From Rhodospirillales bacterium (GTDB taxonomy: Bacteria > Pseudomonadota > Alphaproteobacteria > Reyranellales > Reyranellaceae), in NCBI GenBank assembly GCA_009377525.1, contig WHTW01000014.1, forward strand, positions 1 through 64,000: DNA of 64,000 bases, read 5' to 3'. The notes below the pieces were generated by a model. It was not told where the DNA came from, did no database searches, and saw only the letters and a list, made by a program, of their open reading frames with translations. Shown here piece by piece: positions 26,319 to 34,784 of the stretch; the first letter of the stretch is position 1; every line of letters begins with the position of its first letter. A program made the position numbers and the translations under genes.

Positions 26319-26607
26319 ATGCATGCGAAGGAGGGCGTTCCCGCGTCATCCCGCGCCCGGCCTGATGGTGGGGGAGGGGACCTCGCCCCTCCACAGCAGC
26401 GTCGGCTTCTTCTATGCGGAGTAACACGTGACCGGTTGGAACCGTGGCACCGACCGGCTGCCCTTCGTGCTGGTGGCGGATGTCGCCGCCGCCATGCTCG
26501 GCGTGTTGCGTGCAGAGGGGATTGACTGGCGCTGCTTCAATTTGGTCGGCGGCATGCACCCCAATGCGCGGGACGGACGCGGCCTGCGCGCTACGCGCCG
26601 GTCTTAG
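26319..26607 (+). pseudogene. 3' remnant of a second oxidoreductase-SDR fusion gene
   Basis: After an initial frameshift the frame reads VIPRPGLMVGEGTSPLHSSV, GFFYAE, a TAA stop, then HVTGWNRGTDRLPFVLVADV and RCFNLVGG. The intact gene at 32697 has VILRPGLVVGPGTSPFHSGI, GFFNAEQHVIGWNRG and LPFVLADDVAAA at the same place. The remnant therefore has at least one frameshift and one nonsense codon and lacks the true C-terminus. It meets the 3' end of the convergent glycosyltransferase at 26604. Confidence 0.7.
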
Positions 26608-28313
26608 TTAGAGCAGCTGCTCGCGGCGCGGACGGGGCCAGCCTTCGCCGTCAACAGACGGGATGTCCACCGCCGGCGCCAGCGCCTGCCCGCGGTGGAT
26701 AGCCATTCGGGCAGCAAACGGACGGCGGGACCATAACGGCCCGCATCGCGCAGCTCGCCCAGCCGCCACAGCCGCCACCATTCGCGCAGCCGTGCCCGCG
26801 TGCTGAGCAGGCCGAGCTCGTATTTCAGCAGCCGGTTGCGGTCGCGCTCGCCATCGGGCTGGCCGCCGTGGATAGCCTGAATGAAGACGTCGGGCTCGCC
26901 CTCGAACACCTGATCCGGCCCCGCGGGGCCGCTATGGCGCGGCGCCGCCAGCGCCTGCCGGTACAGCGCTTCCAACCTGTCGAGCCAGGCGCCCTGAATG
27001 TGATTTGCGGCGATCTGCTCCTGCAGCGCCGCGCCGAGTTCTTGGCGATGCGACTCGTCGGTGATCAGCCGCGATAGCGCCTCGTGATAGGCGCCGCGGC
27101 TGCTGCAGGTAACCAGCAGCCGGTCCAGCCCCGGCATGTTGCAGCCGAGCACGGCCGAGTCGCGCCCGAAGGGGAACAGACTGACTGCCGGCGTGCCGAG
27201 GATCGCTGCTTCCAGCGTCGAGGTAATCGATACGAAGGGGAATGAATCGACGTAGATGTCCGCCGCCTCGAAGAACAGGCGCGGATCGTCGTGCTCGGGC
27301 AGCGAGATGATCCGCCCCTGGCAGCGCTGCATCGCGTCGGACCAGTCCTCGCGCGCGCCCGGCCCGACGGTGAGCAGCACCGCTTTTGGATGTTCCAGCA
27401 GCGTCTGCAGGTGGAGATCGGCGAAGCTTATCCCGCCCAACGTCGCGTATTTCCGTTCCCGCGCCACGCTCGCCAGCAGAACGCAATCCTCGGGCAGGCC
27501 GATCCGGCGTTTGGCCTCCTGTCGGCTGACGCGGCGATGGCCTTCGTCGAGGATGGTTGGCAGCACCGCGATGCGCCCCGGCGGGATGCCACGCCGCTCG
27601 ATCATCATGCGCCTCCCGGCCTCGCGCATGCTGGCCATGACGTCGGTGATGTGGGTGCCGAGCCAGAAGCCGTGGTCCGCGTGGTCGAGGTAGACCACCG
27701 GCGGCCGGTTCGGCGTCGCGAAGGCAAGCTGCGGGACGATGTCGAAGGGATGGATGTGCAGCACGACCAGGTCGGCCGCCTGCGCCGCATCGCGCAGGCG
27801 CTGCGCGCGTTCGAACAGCCCGCCGCGGTGGTGGTCGAGGATTCGTACCGTGCCGCCGCGCTGAGTCACCGCGTCACGGATGCTCTCCGGCAGCGGCATG
27901 ATGGCTTGCCGCGTGATGGCAACGGAATGCGTCCGCCCGGCATCGGCGCGGATCCAGCGCTCCATCATGCGGGCCAGCCCGCCCAGCGCCGGCACCTGGG
28001 TCGCGACATGCATCACATGGCGGATGGCGCCCGGCGCCCGGCGCCCGGGCGTGTCGCGCAGCCTGCGCGCGGCGATGCGCGCCAGCAGCGCCTCCAGTCG
28101 CCGGCTGCCCCACAGGCCGCTGTGACGCGCCACCGCATGGAAGGCGGCGATGAAGACCTGCACGCAAGCCTCGTCGTCGCGACCCTGGGCGGCGAGCCGC
28201 TCGGCCTCTTCGGCGATGCGTATGAAGCAGGCGGCGTTGCCCGGCAGCCGCGCCTGCCCGACGGCGCGGATCTCCGCCAGCAGCGGGGCGAAATCATCGG
28301 CGGGGACGTCCAC
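26604..28313 (-). CDS. large glycosyltransferase-like protein
   Basis: 569 residues from GTG 28313, 5 bp after the stop of the upstream GT2 gene; no ATG fits. The N-terminal third is helical and unassigned. The middle and C-terminal parts show a GT-B pattern: HVATQVPALGGLARMMERWI, HHRGGLFERA, YLDHADHGFWLG, LLTVGPGAREDWSDA and DIYVDSFPFVSITSTLEAAI with AILGTPAVSLFPFG, similar to the nucleotide-binding half of GT4/GT41-type transferases. It probably glycosylates the lipid-linked unit, but the donor is unknown and the family is less clear than for its neighbours. Confidence 0.72.
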   Translation of the reverse strand: MDVPADDFAPLLAEIRAVGQARLPGNAACFIRIAEEAERLAAQGRDDEACVQVFIAAFHAVARHSGLWGSRRLEALLARIAARRLRDTPGRRAPGAIRHVMHVATQVPALGGLARMMERWIRADAGRTHSVAITRQAIMPLPESIRDAVTQRGGTVRILDHHRGGLFERAQRLRDAAQAADLVVLHIHPFDIVPQLAFATPNRPPVVYLDHADHGFWLGTHITDVMASMREAGRRMMIERRGIPPGRIAVLPTILDEGHRRVSRQEAKRRIGLPEDCVLLASVARERKYATLGGISFADLHLQTLLEHPKAVLLTVGPGAREDWSDAMQRCQGRIISLPEHDDPRLFFEAADIYVDSFPFVSITSTLEAAILGTPAVSLFPFGRDSAVLGCNMPGLDRLLVTCSSRGAYHEALSRLITDESHRQELGAALQEQIAANHIQGAWLDRLEALYRQALAAPRHSGPAGPDQVFEGEPDVFIQAIHGGQPDGERDRNRLLKYELGLLSTRARLREWWRLWRLGELRDAGRYGPAVRLLPEWLSTAGRRWRRRWTSRLLTAKAGPVRAASSCSN

Positions 28314-28318
28314 TATGG

Positions 28319-29239
28319 TCAGCCTTTCCCGGCGCCGCCGCGAAGGTGCCGGTCGAGCACCGGGGAGCCCAGGAAGCGCAGCGACCCGGCGAGGAAGCTG
28401 CCGAGGAAGCCTGCCTGCCGCCACACGTCGCGCAGTGAGCCGCGGGCGCGCAGCAGCTCGCCGAGCAGCCGCGACAGCCGCCAGTAGAACCAGCGCGCCG
28501 CCGGGCGATCGCCGCCCAGCGAGAATTTCGACAGCAGCGCCCCGTCGGAGAAATGGTAATTGCGCTTCAGCGCATCGCCCTGCGCCGCGGTGGTGCGCTT
28601 GTGGTTGTGGAACACCACGATCTGCGGGAAATACACCACGCGGCAGCCGGCGCGGTGCGCCCGCAGCACGAAATCCGCATCCTCGCCGGCGCGCATCGCA
28701 CTGCCGGCGCCGAAGCGCGCATCGAAGCCGCCGATCTGCCCGACCAGCCGCCGCCGCAGCGCCATGTTGCAGTTCATCAGGATGGCACCGGGATAAGTGT
28801 GGTCGTCCATCACCTCGACGCGGCGGGAGGTCTTGATGGTCAGCGGCAGGTGCCGCCGGTCGAGCAGCTCGATCCTCCCGCCGAGCAGGTCCAGTTGTTC
28901 ATCCGCCTCGAAGGCTGCGAGGATCTCGCGCAACCAGCTCCGCGCCGGGCGGCAGTCGTCGTCGGTCCAAGCGATAATTTCGCCGCGGGCGAGGCCGAGG
29001 CCGCGATTGCGCCCCGCGCCAGTGCCGCGCTCCGGCTCCGTCGCCGCGACGAGCGGGAAGGGCAGGAAGTCTTGCGCCTCGGCGATCACCTCGGCGGTGC
29101 GGTCGGTCGAGCCGTTGTCCACCACGACCACCTCGCCGCTGCGTCCTTCTGGGATCTGCAGGCGGGTGAGCGAGCGCAACGTCGCGGCGAGGTCCTGCGC
29201 CCGGTTGCGCGTGCAGATGACGATGCTGAAATCCGTCAT
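28319..29239 (-). CDS. family 2 glycosyltransferase
   Basis: 306-residue GT-A enzyme. FSIVICTRNRAQDL opens the fold, VVVDNGSTD follows at 38-46 and the metal-binding acidic motif is D93-D95 in AWTDDDCRP. EDADFVLRAHRAG is the catalytic-base region. The C-terminal 80 residues hold amphipathic or hydrophobic helices that may rest on the membrane. The start ATG 29239 overlaps the stop of the next GT2 gene (ATGA). It is the middle gene of a three-gene glycosyltransferase operon (30108 to 26604). Confidence 0.9.
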   Translation of the reverse strand: MTDFSIVICTRNRAQDLAATLRSLTRLQIPEGRSGEVVVVDNGSTDRTAEVIAEAQDFLPFPLVAATEPERGTGAGRNRGLGLARGEIIAWTDDDCRPARSWLREILAAFEADEQLDLLGGRIELLDRRHLPLTIKTSRRVEVMDDHTYPGAILMNCNMALRRRLVGQIGGFDARFGAGSAMRAGEDADFVLRAHRAGCRVVYFPQIVVFHNHKRTTAAQGDALKRNYHFSDGALLSKFSLGGDRPAARWFYWRLSRLLGELLRARGSLRDVWRQAGFLGSFLAGSLRFLGSPVLDRHLRGGAGKG

Positions 29240-30108
29240 GCGCCCTGCAGCAGGCGGCGGCGCAGATCCAGCATGGCGGGCGGCAGGCTGGCGGCCACCA
29301 GGTCGATCATGCGGCGGGAGCTCAGGCCGCGCCGCAGCGCCGCCGTCAGCAGCCGGCGCGCCACCTTCATGTTCCGCACATACAGCGCCGCCTGGCCATG
29401 CGCGTGGTAGCCGACGGCCACCCGCTGCCGGATGCGTTCGCGCGGCAGGCCGAAGGTCGCGCCGACATCCTCCATGCAGACCCGCTCGGCCTCGGCGAAG
29501 CGAATTAGGTTGCGCGTCAGGCTCTCGTCGGTCGGGCTGTAGATGATCACCGGCGCATCGACCACGACGATGCGCCAGCCGGTGCCGGCCAGCCGCAGCC
29601 AAAGATTGTAGTCCTCGCATGGCGGCAGATGCGCGACCATGCCACCGGCGGCGAGGAAGGCCTCGCGGCGCAGCAGCACCGAGGATGTCGCGATGGTGTT
29701 GTGCGCCCACAACGCGTCGAAATCCGGCGCGGGATGGAAATGCGGGTCGCAGCGGCCGACCACGCGCCCTGCTACGACCGCGGCCTTGGGGTCCTCGGTG
29801 GCGGGAAGCTGCCGTTCGAGCTTGTCCGCCAGCCAGACATCGTCGGCATCAAGGAAGGCGAGCCAGTCGCCGGTGGCGGCCTGCGCGCCGTTGTTGCGCG
29901 CCACCGCCGGGCCGGCATTGGGCTGGCGCAGCAGGCGGACCTCGGAAAACTCGCGCGCCACCAGTTCGGCGGTGTCGTCCGGCGACCCGTCATCGACGAC
30001 AATCACTTCATGCACCCGCACGGTCTGGTCGCGTATACTGCGCAGTGCCGCGGCGATGGTCGCGGCGGCCTTATAGGCCGGCATGATCACTGAAATCTTG
30101 GGGCGCAT
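29236..30108 (-). CDS. family 2 glycosyltransferase
   Basis: 290 residues from ATG 30108, preceded by GGGAGG. ISVIMPAYKAAATI, VVDDGSPDDT at 38-47 and the DXD-type FLDADD (D87, D89, D90) define the GT-A fold; CEDYNLWLRLAG carries the likely catalytic base. First gene of the minus-strand glycosyltransferase operon. A longer in-frame start at 30192 lies in the remnant region and lacks a ribosome-binding site. Confidence 0.9.
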   Translation of the reverse strand: MRPKISVIMPAYKAAATIAAALRSIRDQTVRVHEVIVVDDGSPDDTAELVAREFSEVRLLRQPNAGPAVARNNGAQAATGDWLAFLDADDVWLADKLERQLPATEDPKAAVVAGRVVGRCDPHFHPAPDFDALWAHNTIATSSVLLRREAFLAAGGMVAHLPPCEDYNLWLRLAGTGWRIVVVDAPVIIYSPTDESLTRNLIRFAEAERVCMEDVGATFGLPRERIRQRVAVGYHAHGQAALYVRNMKVARRLLTAALRRGLSSRRMIDLVAASLPPAMLDLRRRLLQGA

Positions 30109-30148
30109 GGCCGAGCCTCCCTGGACGCAGGCTTCCGCCGTCGCGGGA

Positions 30149-30226
30149 TCATGAGAAGTTCGGGGTGTGGGGGAGGGCGGTTTCGGCAACAAGCTGGACG
30201 TTCCTGAGCGACATCGCCCGGAGCAT
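30149..30226 (-). pseudogene. 5' remnant of a WbpD-like acyltransferase
   Basis: ATG 30226 opens MLRAMSLRNVQL, AET and L-H, then runs out of frame to a TGA at 30149. It aligns with the intact gene at 8227 (MFRAMALRNVQL, ETVLTH). At DNA level about 60 bp (30188-30250 against 8191-8260) match at roughly four bases in five, and the match stops in both copies just past TCTGTCGCAA. The rest of the 374-bp gap between the glycosyltransferase and the flippase (30109-30482) shows no gene and should contain both divergent promoters. Confidence 0.6.
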
Positions 30227-30482
30227 CTATGTCTGCAGGGTCTGTCGCAAATACTACAAGTAGGTAGCTCCTATTCGTTACGGTGGCAGAGATGGAAAAT
30301 GGGCTAAGAACCGCCGCCAATCGAAAACTGTATTCCTTTCGATAAGGCCGATCGATACGAGGTGGAGAAGTGGCCACGAGTCTCAGTTGTTCTCGCGAGG
30401 CGATGAGTATTTGCAACCATAAAGGGAATCCGACGTCCGGCTTCGCCTGTCACGCTAGCAGGGCCGCCCCGGGGCGCGCGCG

Positions 30483-31925
30483 ATGACCACGCTCCGCCGA
30501 TCCCTGCTGTTCTCCTTCATGGAGCGCTATGCTGGCATCGTCATCGGCTTGGGCATGACGATGACTGCTGCGCGCATGCTCACCCCGGCCGATTTCGGCG
30601 TGTTTGCGGTCGGCATGTCGGTAGTCATGCTGATCGACGTGATGCGGGATTTTGGCACCGGCACCTATCTCGTGCAGCTCGAGGCGCTGGAGCGCAGCGT
30701 GGTGCGCTCGGCCTTCACTGTCTCTTGCATCATCTCCGGCAGCTGCGCCGCAGCGCTCGCCCTGGCAGCCATCCCACTCGGCCGTTTCTATGATGAGCCG
30801 GGCGTCGGCAACGTCGTCCTCGTGCTGTCGGCCGCGATGCTGCTCAACCCCTTCTTGACGCCCGCCACCGCCATGCTGCGTCGGCAGATGGCCTTTGACC
30901 GGCTGGCGATGATCAATGTCGCCAGCGGCCTCGGCCAGTTCGGCACCCTCGTGCTGCTGGCCAGCCTCGGTCAGGGCTACATGGCGATGGCCTGGGCGGG
31001 GCTGGTGGCGGTGGTGGTGCGTACCCTCGGCGCCAACATCGTGCAACCAATGCCCTGGGCCTTCCGCCCGACCCTCGTAGGCTGGAGGGACATTCTCTCC
31101 TTCGGCGCCTGGTCCACCGCCACCGGTATCGTCAACGTCATCCACGACACTCTACCGCAGCTCATCATCGGACGCGTACTCGGCACCGTGCCGGTGGGCC
31201 TATTTGGCCGCGCCCAAACGGTCTGCCAGCTGCCGGACAAGCTGATCTCCAGTGCGCTGCATCCGATCGTCCTACCGGCGCTCGCTGAGCATGCCCGGCG
31301 CGGCGGCTCGCTGAAGGAACCCTATCTCCTCGGCCTGTCCTATATGGCGGCGGTGTATGTCCCGGCCATGGTGTGCCTGGCGCTGCTCGCCGAACCCATC
31401 GTCGCCATCCTGCTCGGGCCGCAATGGGGCGAGGTGCCGACCCTGGTGCGGATGATGGCGATAGGCTTGGTCTGGCTGTTCCCTGCCTTCCTTACCTATC
31501 CAATGCTGGTCGCCCTCGGTCGTATCCGGGACACGCTGGTCTCCAGCCTGATCAGTATCCCGCCCAGCCTCCTGCTGATCGCCGCCGCCGCACCCCACGG
31601 CATCAGGGCGGTGGCGGCGGTCAGCCTCGTCACCGGGCCGCTGCAGGCCTTCGTCGCGGTCTCCTTCGTGCGTCGGCATGTCGGCCTCGCCTGGGCCGAG
31701 ATCCTGCGCGCCGCCGCGCCGGGCGCGGTAGCCACGGTCGGCGCCGCTGCCGGCATCGTCGCGGTGATGTCGCTGCTCGGCTTCCGCACCGCGCTCTCCT
31801 TTGGCGAAATGGTGGTCGCTATCCTCGCTGCTGGGCTCGGTTGGCTGGCCGGGCTGTGGATCGGCGGCCACCCGCTGATCGGCGAGCTGCTTGGCCTGTG
31901 GGGACGGGTACGGCGATGGGCGTGA
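30483..31925 (+). CDS. Wzx-type oligosaccharide flippase
   Basis: 480 residues with about 12 to 14 hydrophobic helices spread over the length, typical of the PST/MOP flippase superfamily. Motifs include the N-terminal TMTAARMLTPADFGVFAVG and the mid-protein RAQTVCQLPDKL. It would flip the undecaprenyl-linked repeat unit to the periplasmic face. It starts a plus-strand operon that continues with overlapping genes to 35878. Substrate specificity cannot be inferred. Confidence 0.9.
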   Translation: MTTLRRSLLFSFMERYAGIVIGLGMTMTAARMLTPADFGVFAVGMSVVMLIDVMRDFGTGTYLVQLEALERSVVRSAFTVSCIISGSCAAALALAAIPLGRFYDEPGVGNVVLVLSAAMLLNPFLTPATAMLRRQMAFDRLAMINVASGLGQFGTLVLLASLGQGYMAMAWAGLVAVVVRTLGANIVQPMPWAFRPTLVGWRDILSFGAWSTATGIVNVIHDTLPQLIIGRVLGTVPVGLFGRAQTVCQLPDKLISSALHPIVLPALAEHARRGGSLKEPYLLGLSYMAAVYVPAMVCLALLAEPIVAILLGPQWGEVPTLVRMMAIGLVWLFPAFLTYPMLVALGRIRDTLVSSLISIPPSLLLIAAAAPHGIRAVAAVSLVTGPLQAFVAVSFVRRHVGLAWAEILRAAAPGAVATVGAAAGIVAVMSLLGFRTALSFGEMVVAILAAGLGWLAGLWIGGHPLIGELLGLWGRVRRWA

Positions 31926-32671
31926 CCGCGACAGCGCCGGTGTTCGCCGTCGTGCGGTATCTCGTCGGCGTGGTCGCCCTGCCGCCGATCGTGCTGCTGC
32001 TGGCCGCCCTGGCGGGCGCCGTGCTGGCCTGGCGGGGTCGGCGCGCCGGCGGCGCGGTAGCTGTTCTCGGCATCGCCGCGACCCTGCTGCTCGCCACGCC
32101 AATGGCCTCCGGCCTGCTGCTCGCCTCGCTCGAAGGGACCGCGCCGGCGGTGCTGGCCGCGCCGGGCGCCATCGTCATCCTCGGCGCGGAGGCCAGGAAC
32201 GGCCCGGGCGAGTCGGACGTCGGCCCACTGACGCTGGAACGGCTGCGCCGTGGCGCCGCCCTGCAACGCGAGACGGGCCTGCCGTTGCTCGTCACTGGCG
32301 GGCCGCCGAGTCCAGACACACCGCCGATCGCCGCCGCCATGCGCGCCGCCCTCCAGCAGGATTTCTCCGTTCCGGTGCGTTGGGAGGAACCCGCCGCGCT
32401 CAACACCGGGGACAATCTCCGGCTTGCCGCCGCCATGCTGCGCCAAGCGGGCATCGGCTCAGCGTACCTTGTCACCCATGCCTGGCACATGCCGCGGGCG
32501 CAGCTCGAGGCGGCGCGCGCCGGCTTGCCGGTGCTGCCGGCGGCGGTGCCGCGGCCGCGCCGCCCGGACGGCAGGCTGGCCGACTGGCTGCCCCGCGCCG
32601 ACTGCCTCGCCATGAGCTGGCTGGCATTGCACGAATGGGGCGGCCTCGCGGCGATGAAAGTGGGCCTGTGA
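31916..32671 (+). CDS. YdcF/ElyC-family (DUF218) membrane protein
   Basis: 251 residues from ATG 31916, overlapping the flippase by 10 bp. Two N-terminal helices (LPPIVLLLAALAGAVLAW and AVLGIAATLLLATPMAS) are followed by a periplasmic DUF218 domain with IVILGAEARN, PLLVTGGPPS, NTGDNLRLAA and YLVTHAWHMPRA. ElyC-type proteins affect envelope polysaccharide and lipid-carrier metabolism; here it probably supports export of the polymer. The molecular activity is not established. Confidence 0.85.
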   Translation: MGVTATAPVFAVVRYLVGVVALPPIVLLLAALAGAVLAWRGRRAGGAVAVLGIAATLLLATPMASGLLLASLEGTAPAVLAAPGAIVILGAEARNGPGESDVGPLTLERLRRGAALQRETGLPLLVTGGPPSPDTPPIAAAMRAALQQDFSVPVRWEEPAALNTGDNLRLAAAMLRQAGIGSAYLVTHAWHMPRAQLEAARAGLPVLPAAVPRPRRPDGRLADWLPRADCLAMSWLALHEWGGLAAMKVGL

Positions 32672-32696
32672 TGCCATCGAGACGCGGAGGACGCAC

Positions 32697-34784
32697 ATGA
32701 GACGCATATGCCTGGTCGGGGCCGGGGGGATCGCCCGCATCCATGCCGAGGTGCTCGGCCGGATGCCGGATATCTCCGTGGTGGCGGTGGCCGACCCGCG
32801 CGTAAGCGCCGCCGAAGCGCTGGCGCGCCTGCTGCCCGGCGCGCGGCCGGTCGGCTCGTTCGAAGAGGCCTTGGCCGCCGGCGGCTTCGACGTCGCCCAT
32901 GTGCTGACGCCGCCCGACACCCATGCCGCCATCGCCATGCCGCTGCTCGAAGCCGGCTGCGACGTGCTGCTGGAGAAGCCGATGGCGGCCTCGCGCGAGC
33001 AATGCGAACGCCTGGCCGAAGCCGCCGCTGCTTCCGGCGCGGCGCTCGGCATCAACCAGAACTTCCTGTTCCACCCAGCATTCCTTGCGCTGCGCCGCGC
33101 AGTGGCCAATGGCCGGCGGGGCCGGCTGCGCTTCGTGGACTGCGTCTACAGCGTGCCGCTGCGCCAGCTATCCGCGGGGCAACTCGGTCATTGGATGTTC
33201 GCCGCGCCGGCCAACATCCTGCTGGAGCAGGCGGTGCATCCGCTGTCGCAGATCGCCGCCCTGCTCGGTAGCATCGAGGCGGTGGAGGCGGTACCGGACG
33301 CACCTCAGACGCTGTACGAAGGGCGGTGCTTCCACGCCGGCTGGACGATCTCCCTCCGCGGCCCACGCGCGTCCGCCACGCTGCGCTTCGCCGTAGGCGA
33401 GAAGTTCCCGTTGTGGCAGCTCACCACGATCTGCGACGACGGTGCCATCGTCGCCGACATGCTTGGCAAGCGCGTGCACATGCTGGGGCGGACGCGCTTT
33501 GCCGACCCGATCGACGGCATGGTTGCGCCCGCCCTCTCGGCGGCTGAGATGGTGGCCGGCGGCATCGCCAATGCCGGCCGCTATGGCGCCTCGCTGCTCG
33601 GCCTCTCCAAACGCAACGACGCCTTCTTCCGCAGCATGCAGGGCAGCATCGCGGCCTTCCACGGCGCGCCCGCGCGCTTCGAGGCGGATGCCGCCTTCGG
33701 CGCGCGGCTGGTCGGTTTGTGCGAGGAGATCGCGGCCCGCCTGCCCGTCGAGAAAAACCGCCCTGTCCCGCCGCAGGCGCCAGCCACCCTGAGTGGCCAT
33801 CCGGATGCCGCGGTGCTGGGCGGCACCGGCTTCATTGGCCGGGCCACGGTGGCGCGGCTGCTACAGGAAGGGCTCAGCGTCGCCGTCATGGCGCGCGGCA
33901 CCGAGGGGCTGCCGCCGCTCTTTTCTGGCCCGCGCGTCCGGCTGCTGCGCGGCGACATCGCCGACGCCGGCGCGGTAGCGCAGGCGGTGGCCGGGGCGGG
34001 CGCGGTAATCAACCTCGCCCATGGCGGCGGTGGCGCCGACTACGCCGCGATCCGCGCCGCGATGGTCGGCGGGGCGGAAGTCGTCGCGCGCGCCTGCCTC
34101 GCTGCCGGCACGGCACGGCTGCTGCATGTCGGCTCCATCGCCTCGCTCTATCTCGGCCCCGGCGCCGGACCTGTCACCGGCGCCACTGAGCCCGACCCCG
34201 AGGCCGCCCGGCGCGGCGACTACGCCCGCGCCAAGGCGGAATGTGACCTGATGCTGCTAGGCCTGCATGCGCAGGAGGGGTTGCCCCTGGTGATCCTGCG
34301 GCCCGGCCTCGTGGTCGGGCCGGGCACCTCTCCCTTCCATAGCGGCATCGGCTTCTTCAACGCTGAGCAGCATGTCATCGGCTGGAATCGCGGCCACAAT
34401 CCGCTACCCTTTGTGCTGGCCGACGATGTGGCTGCAGCCATCCTCGGCGCATTGCGGGCGGAGCAGGCGGTCGGGCGCTGCTACAACTTGGTTGGTGACG
34501 TGCGCCCGACAGCGCGAGAATACCTCGCCTGGCTGGCCGAGGCGACCAACCGTCCGCTGCGCTTCCACCCCAAATTCCCCACCACGCTGCTGGCTGAAGA
34601 GGGCTCGAAATGGGTGCTGAAGCGGGTCGGCGGACGGCGTTCGCCGCCGCCCTCGCGGCGCGACCTGCTCTCGCGCGGACTGCGCGCCCCCTTCGACTGC
34701 AGCGATGCCAAGCGCGACCTCGGCTGGGCGCCGGTGGCCGATCCGGCTCGATTCCGCAAGACCGCGTTCGCGATGGGGCAGTGA
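32697..34784 (+). CDS. Gfo/Idh/MocA oxidoreductase fused to NAD-dependent epimerase
   Basis: 695 residues in two enzymes. Residues 1-355 are a Gfo/Idh/MocA dehydrogenase (GAGGIA near 8-13, LEKP ending at 95). From about residue 365 an extended SDR begins (VLGGTGFIGRATVARLL) with the Y-x3-K pair in DYARAKAECDL and VILRPGLVVGPGTSPFHSG further on. A fused dehydrogenase and SDR suggests that two steps on one nucleotide sugar are channelled; the reaction is unknown. It starts 25 bp after the YdcF gene and its stop shares one base with the next start. A decayed second copy flanks the decarboxylase gene at 24865-26607. Confidence 0.88.
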   Translation: MRRICLVGAGGIARIHAEVLGRMPDISVVAVADPRVSAAEALARLLPGARPVGSFEEALAAGGFDVAHVLTPPDTHAAIAMPLLEAGCDVLLEKPMAASREQCERLAEAAAASGAALGINQNFLFHPAFLALRRAVANGRRGRLRFVDCVYSVPLRQLSAGQLGHWMFAAPANILLEQAVHPLSQIAALLGSIEAVEAVPDAPQTLYEGRCFHAGWTISLRGPRASATLRFAVGEKFPLWQLTTICDDGAIVADMLGKRVHMLGRTRFADPIDGMVAPALSAAEMVAGGIANAGRYGASLLGLSKRNDAFFRSMQGSIAAFHGAPARFEADAAFGARLVGLCEEIAARLPVEKNRPVPPQAPATLSGHPDAAVLGGTGFIGRATVARLLQEGLSVAVMARGTEGLPPLFSGPRVRLLRGDIADAGAVAQAVAGAGAVINLAHGGGGADYAAIRAAMVGGAEVVARACLAAGTARLLHVGSIASLYLGPGAGPVTGATEPDPEAARRGDYARAKAECDLMLLGLHAQEGLPLVILRPGLVVGPGTSPFHSGIGFFNAEQHVIGWNRGHNPLPFVLADDVAAAILGALRAEQAVGRCYNLVGDVRPTAREYLAWLAEATNRPLRFHPKFPTTLLAEEGSKWVLKRVGGRRSPPPSRRDLLSRGLRAPFDCSDAKRDLGWAPVADPARFRKTAFAMGQ

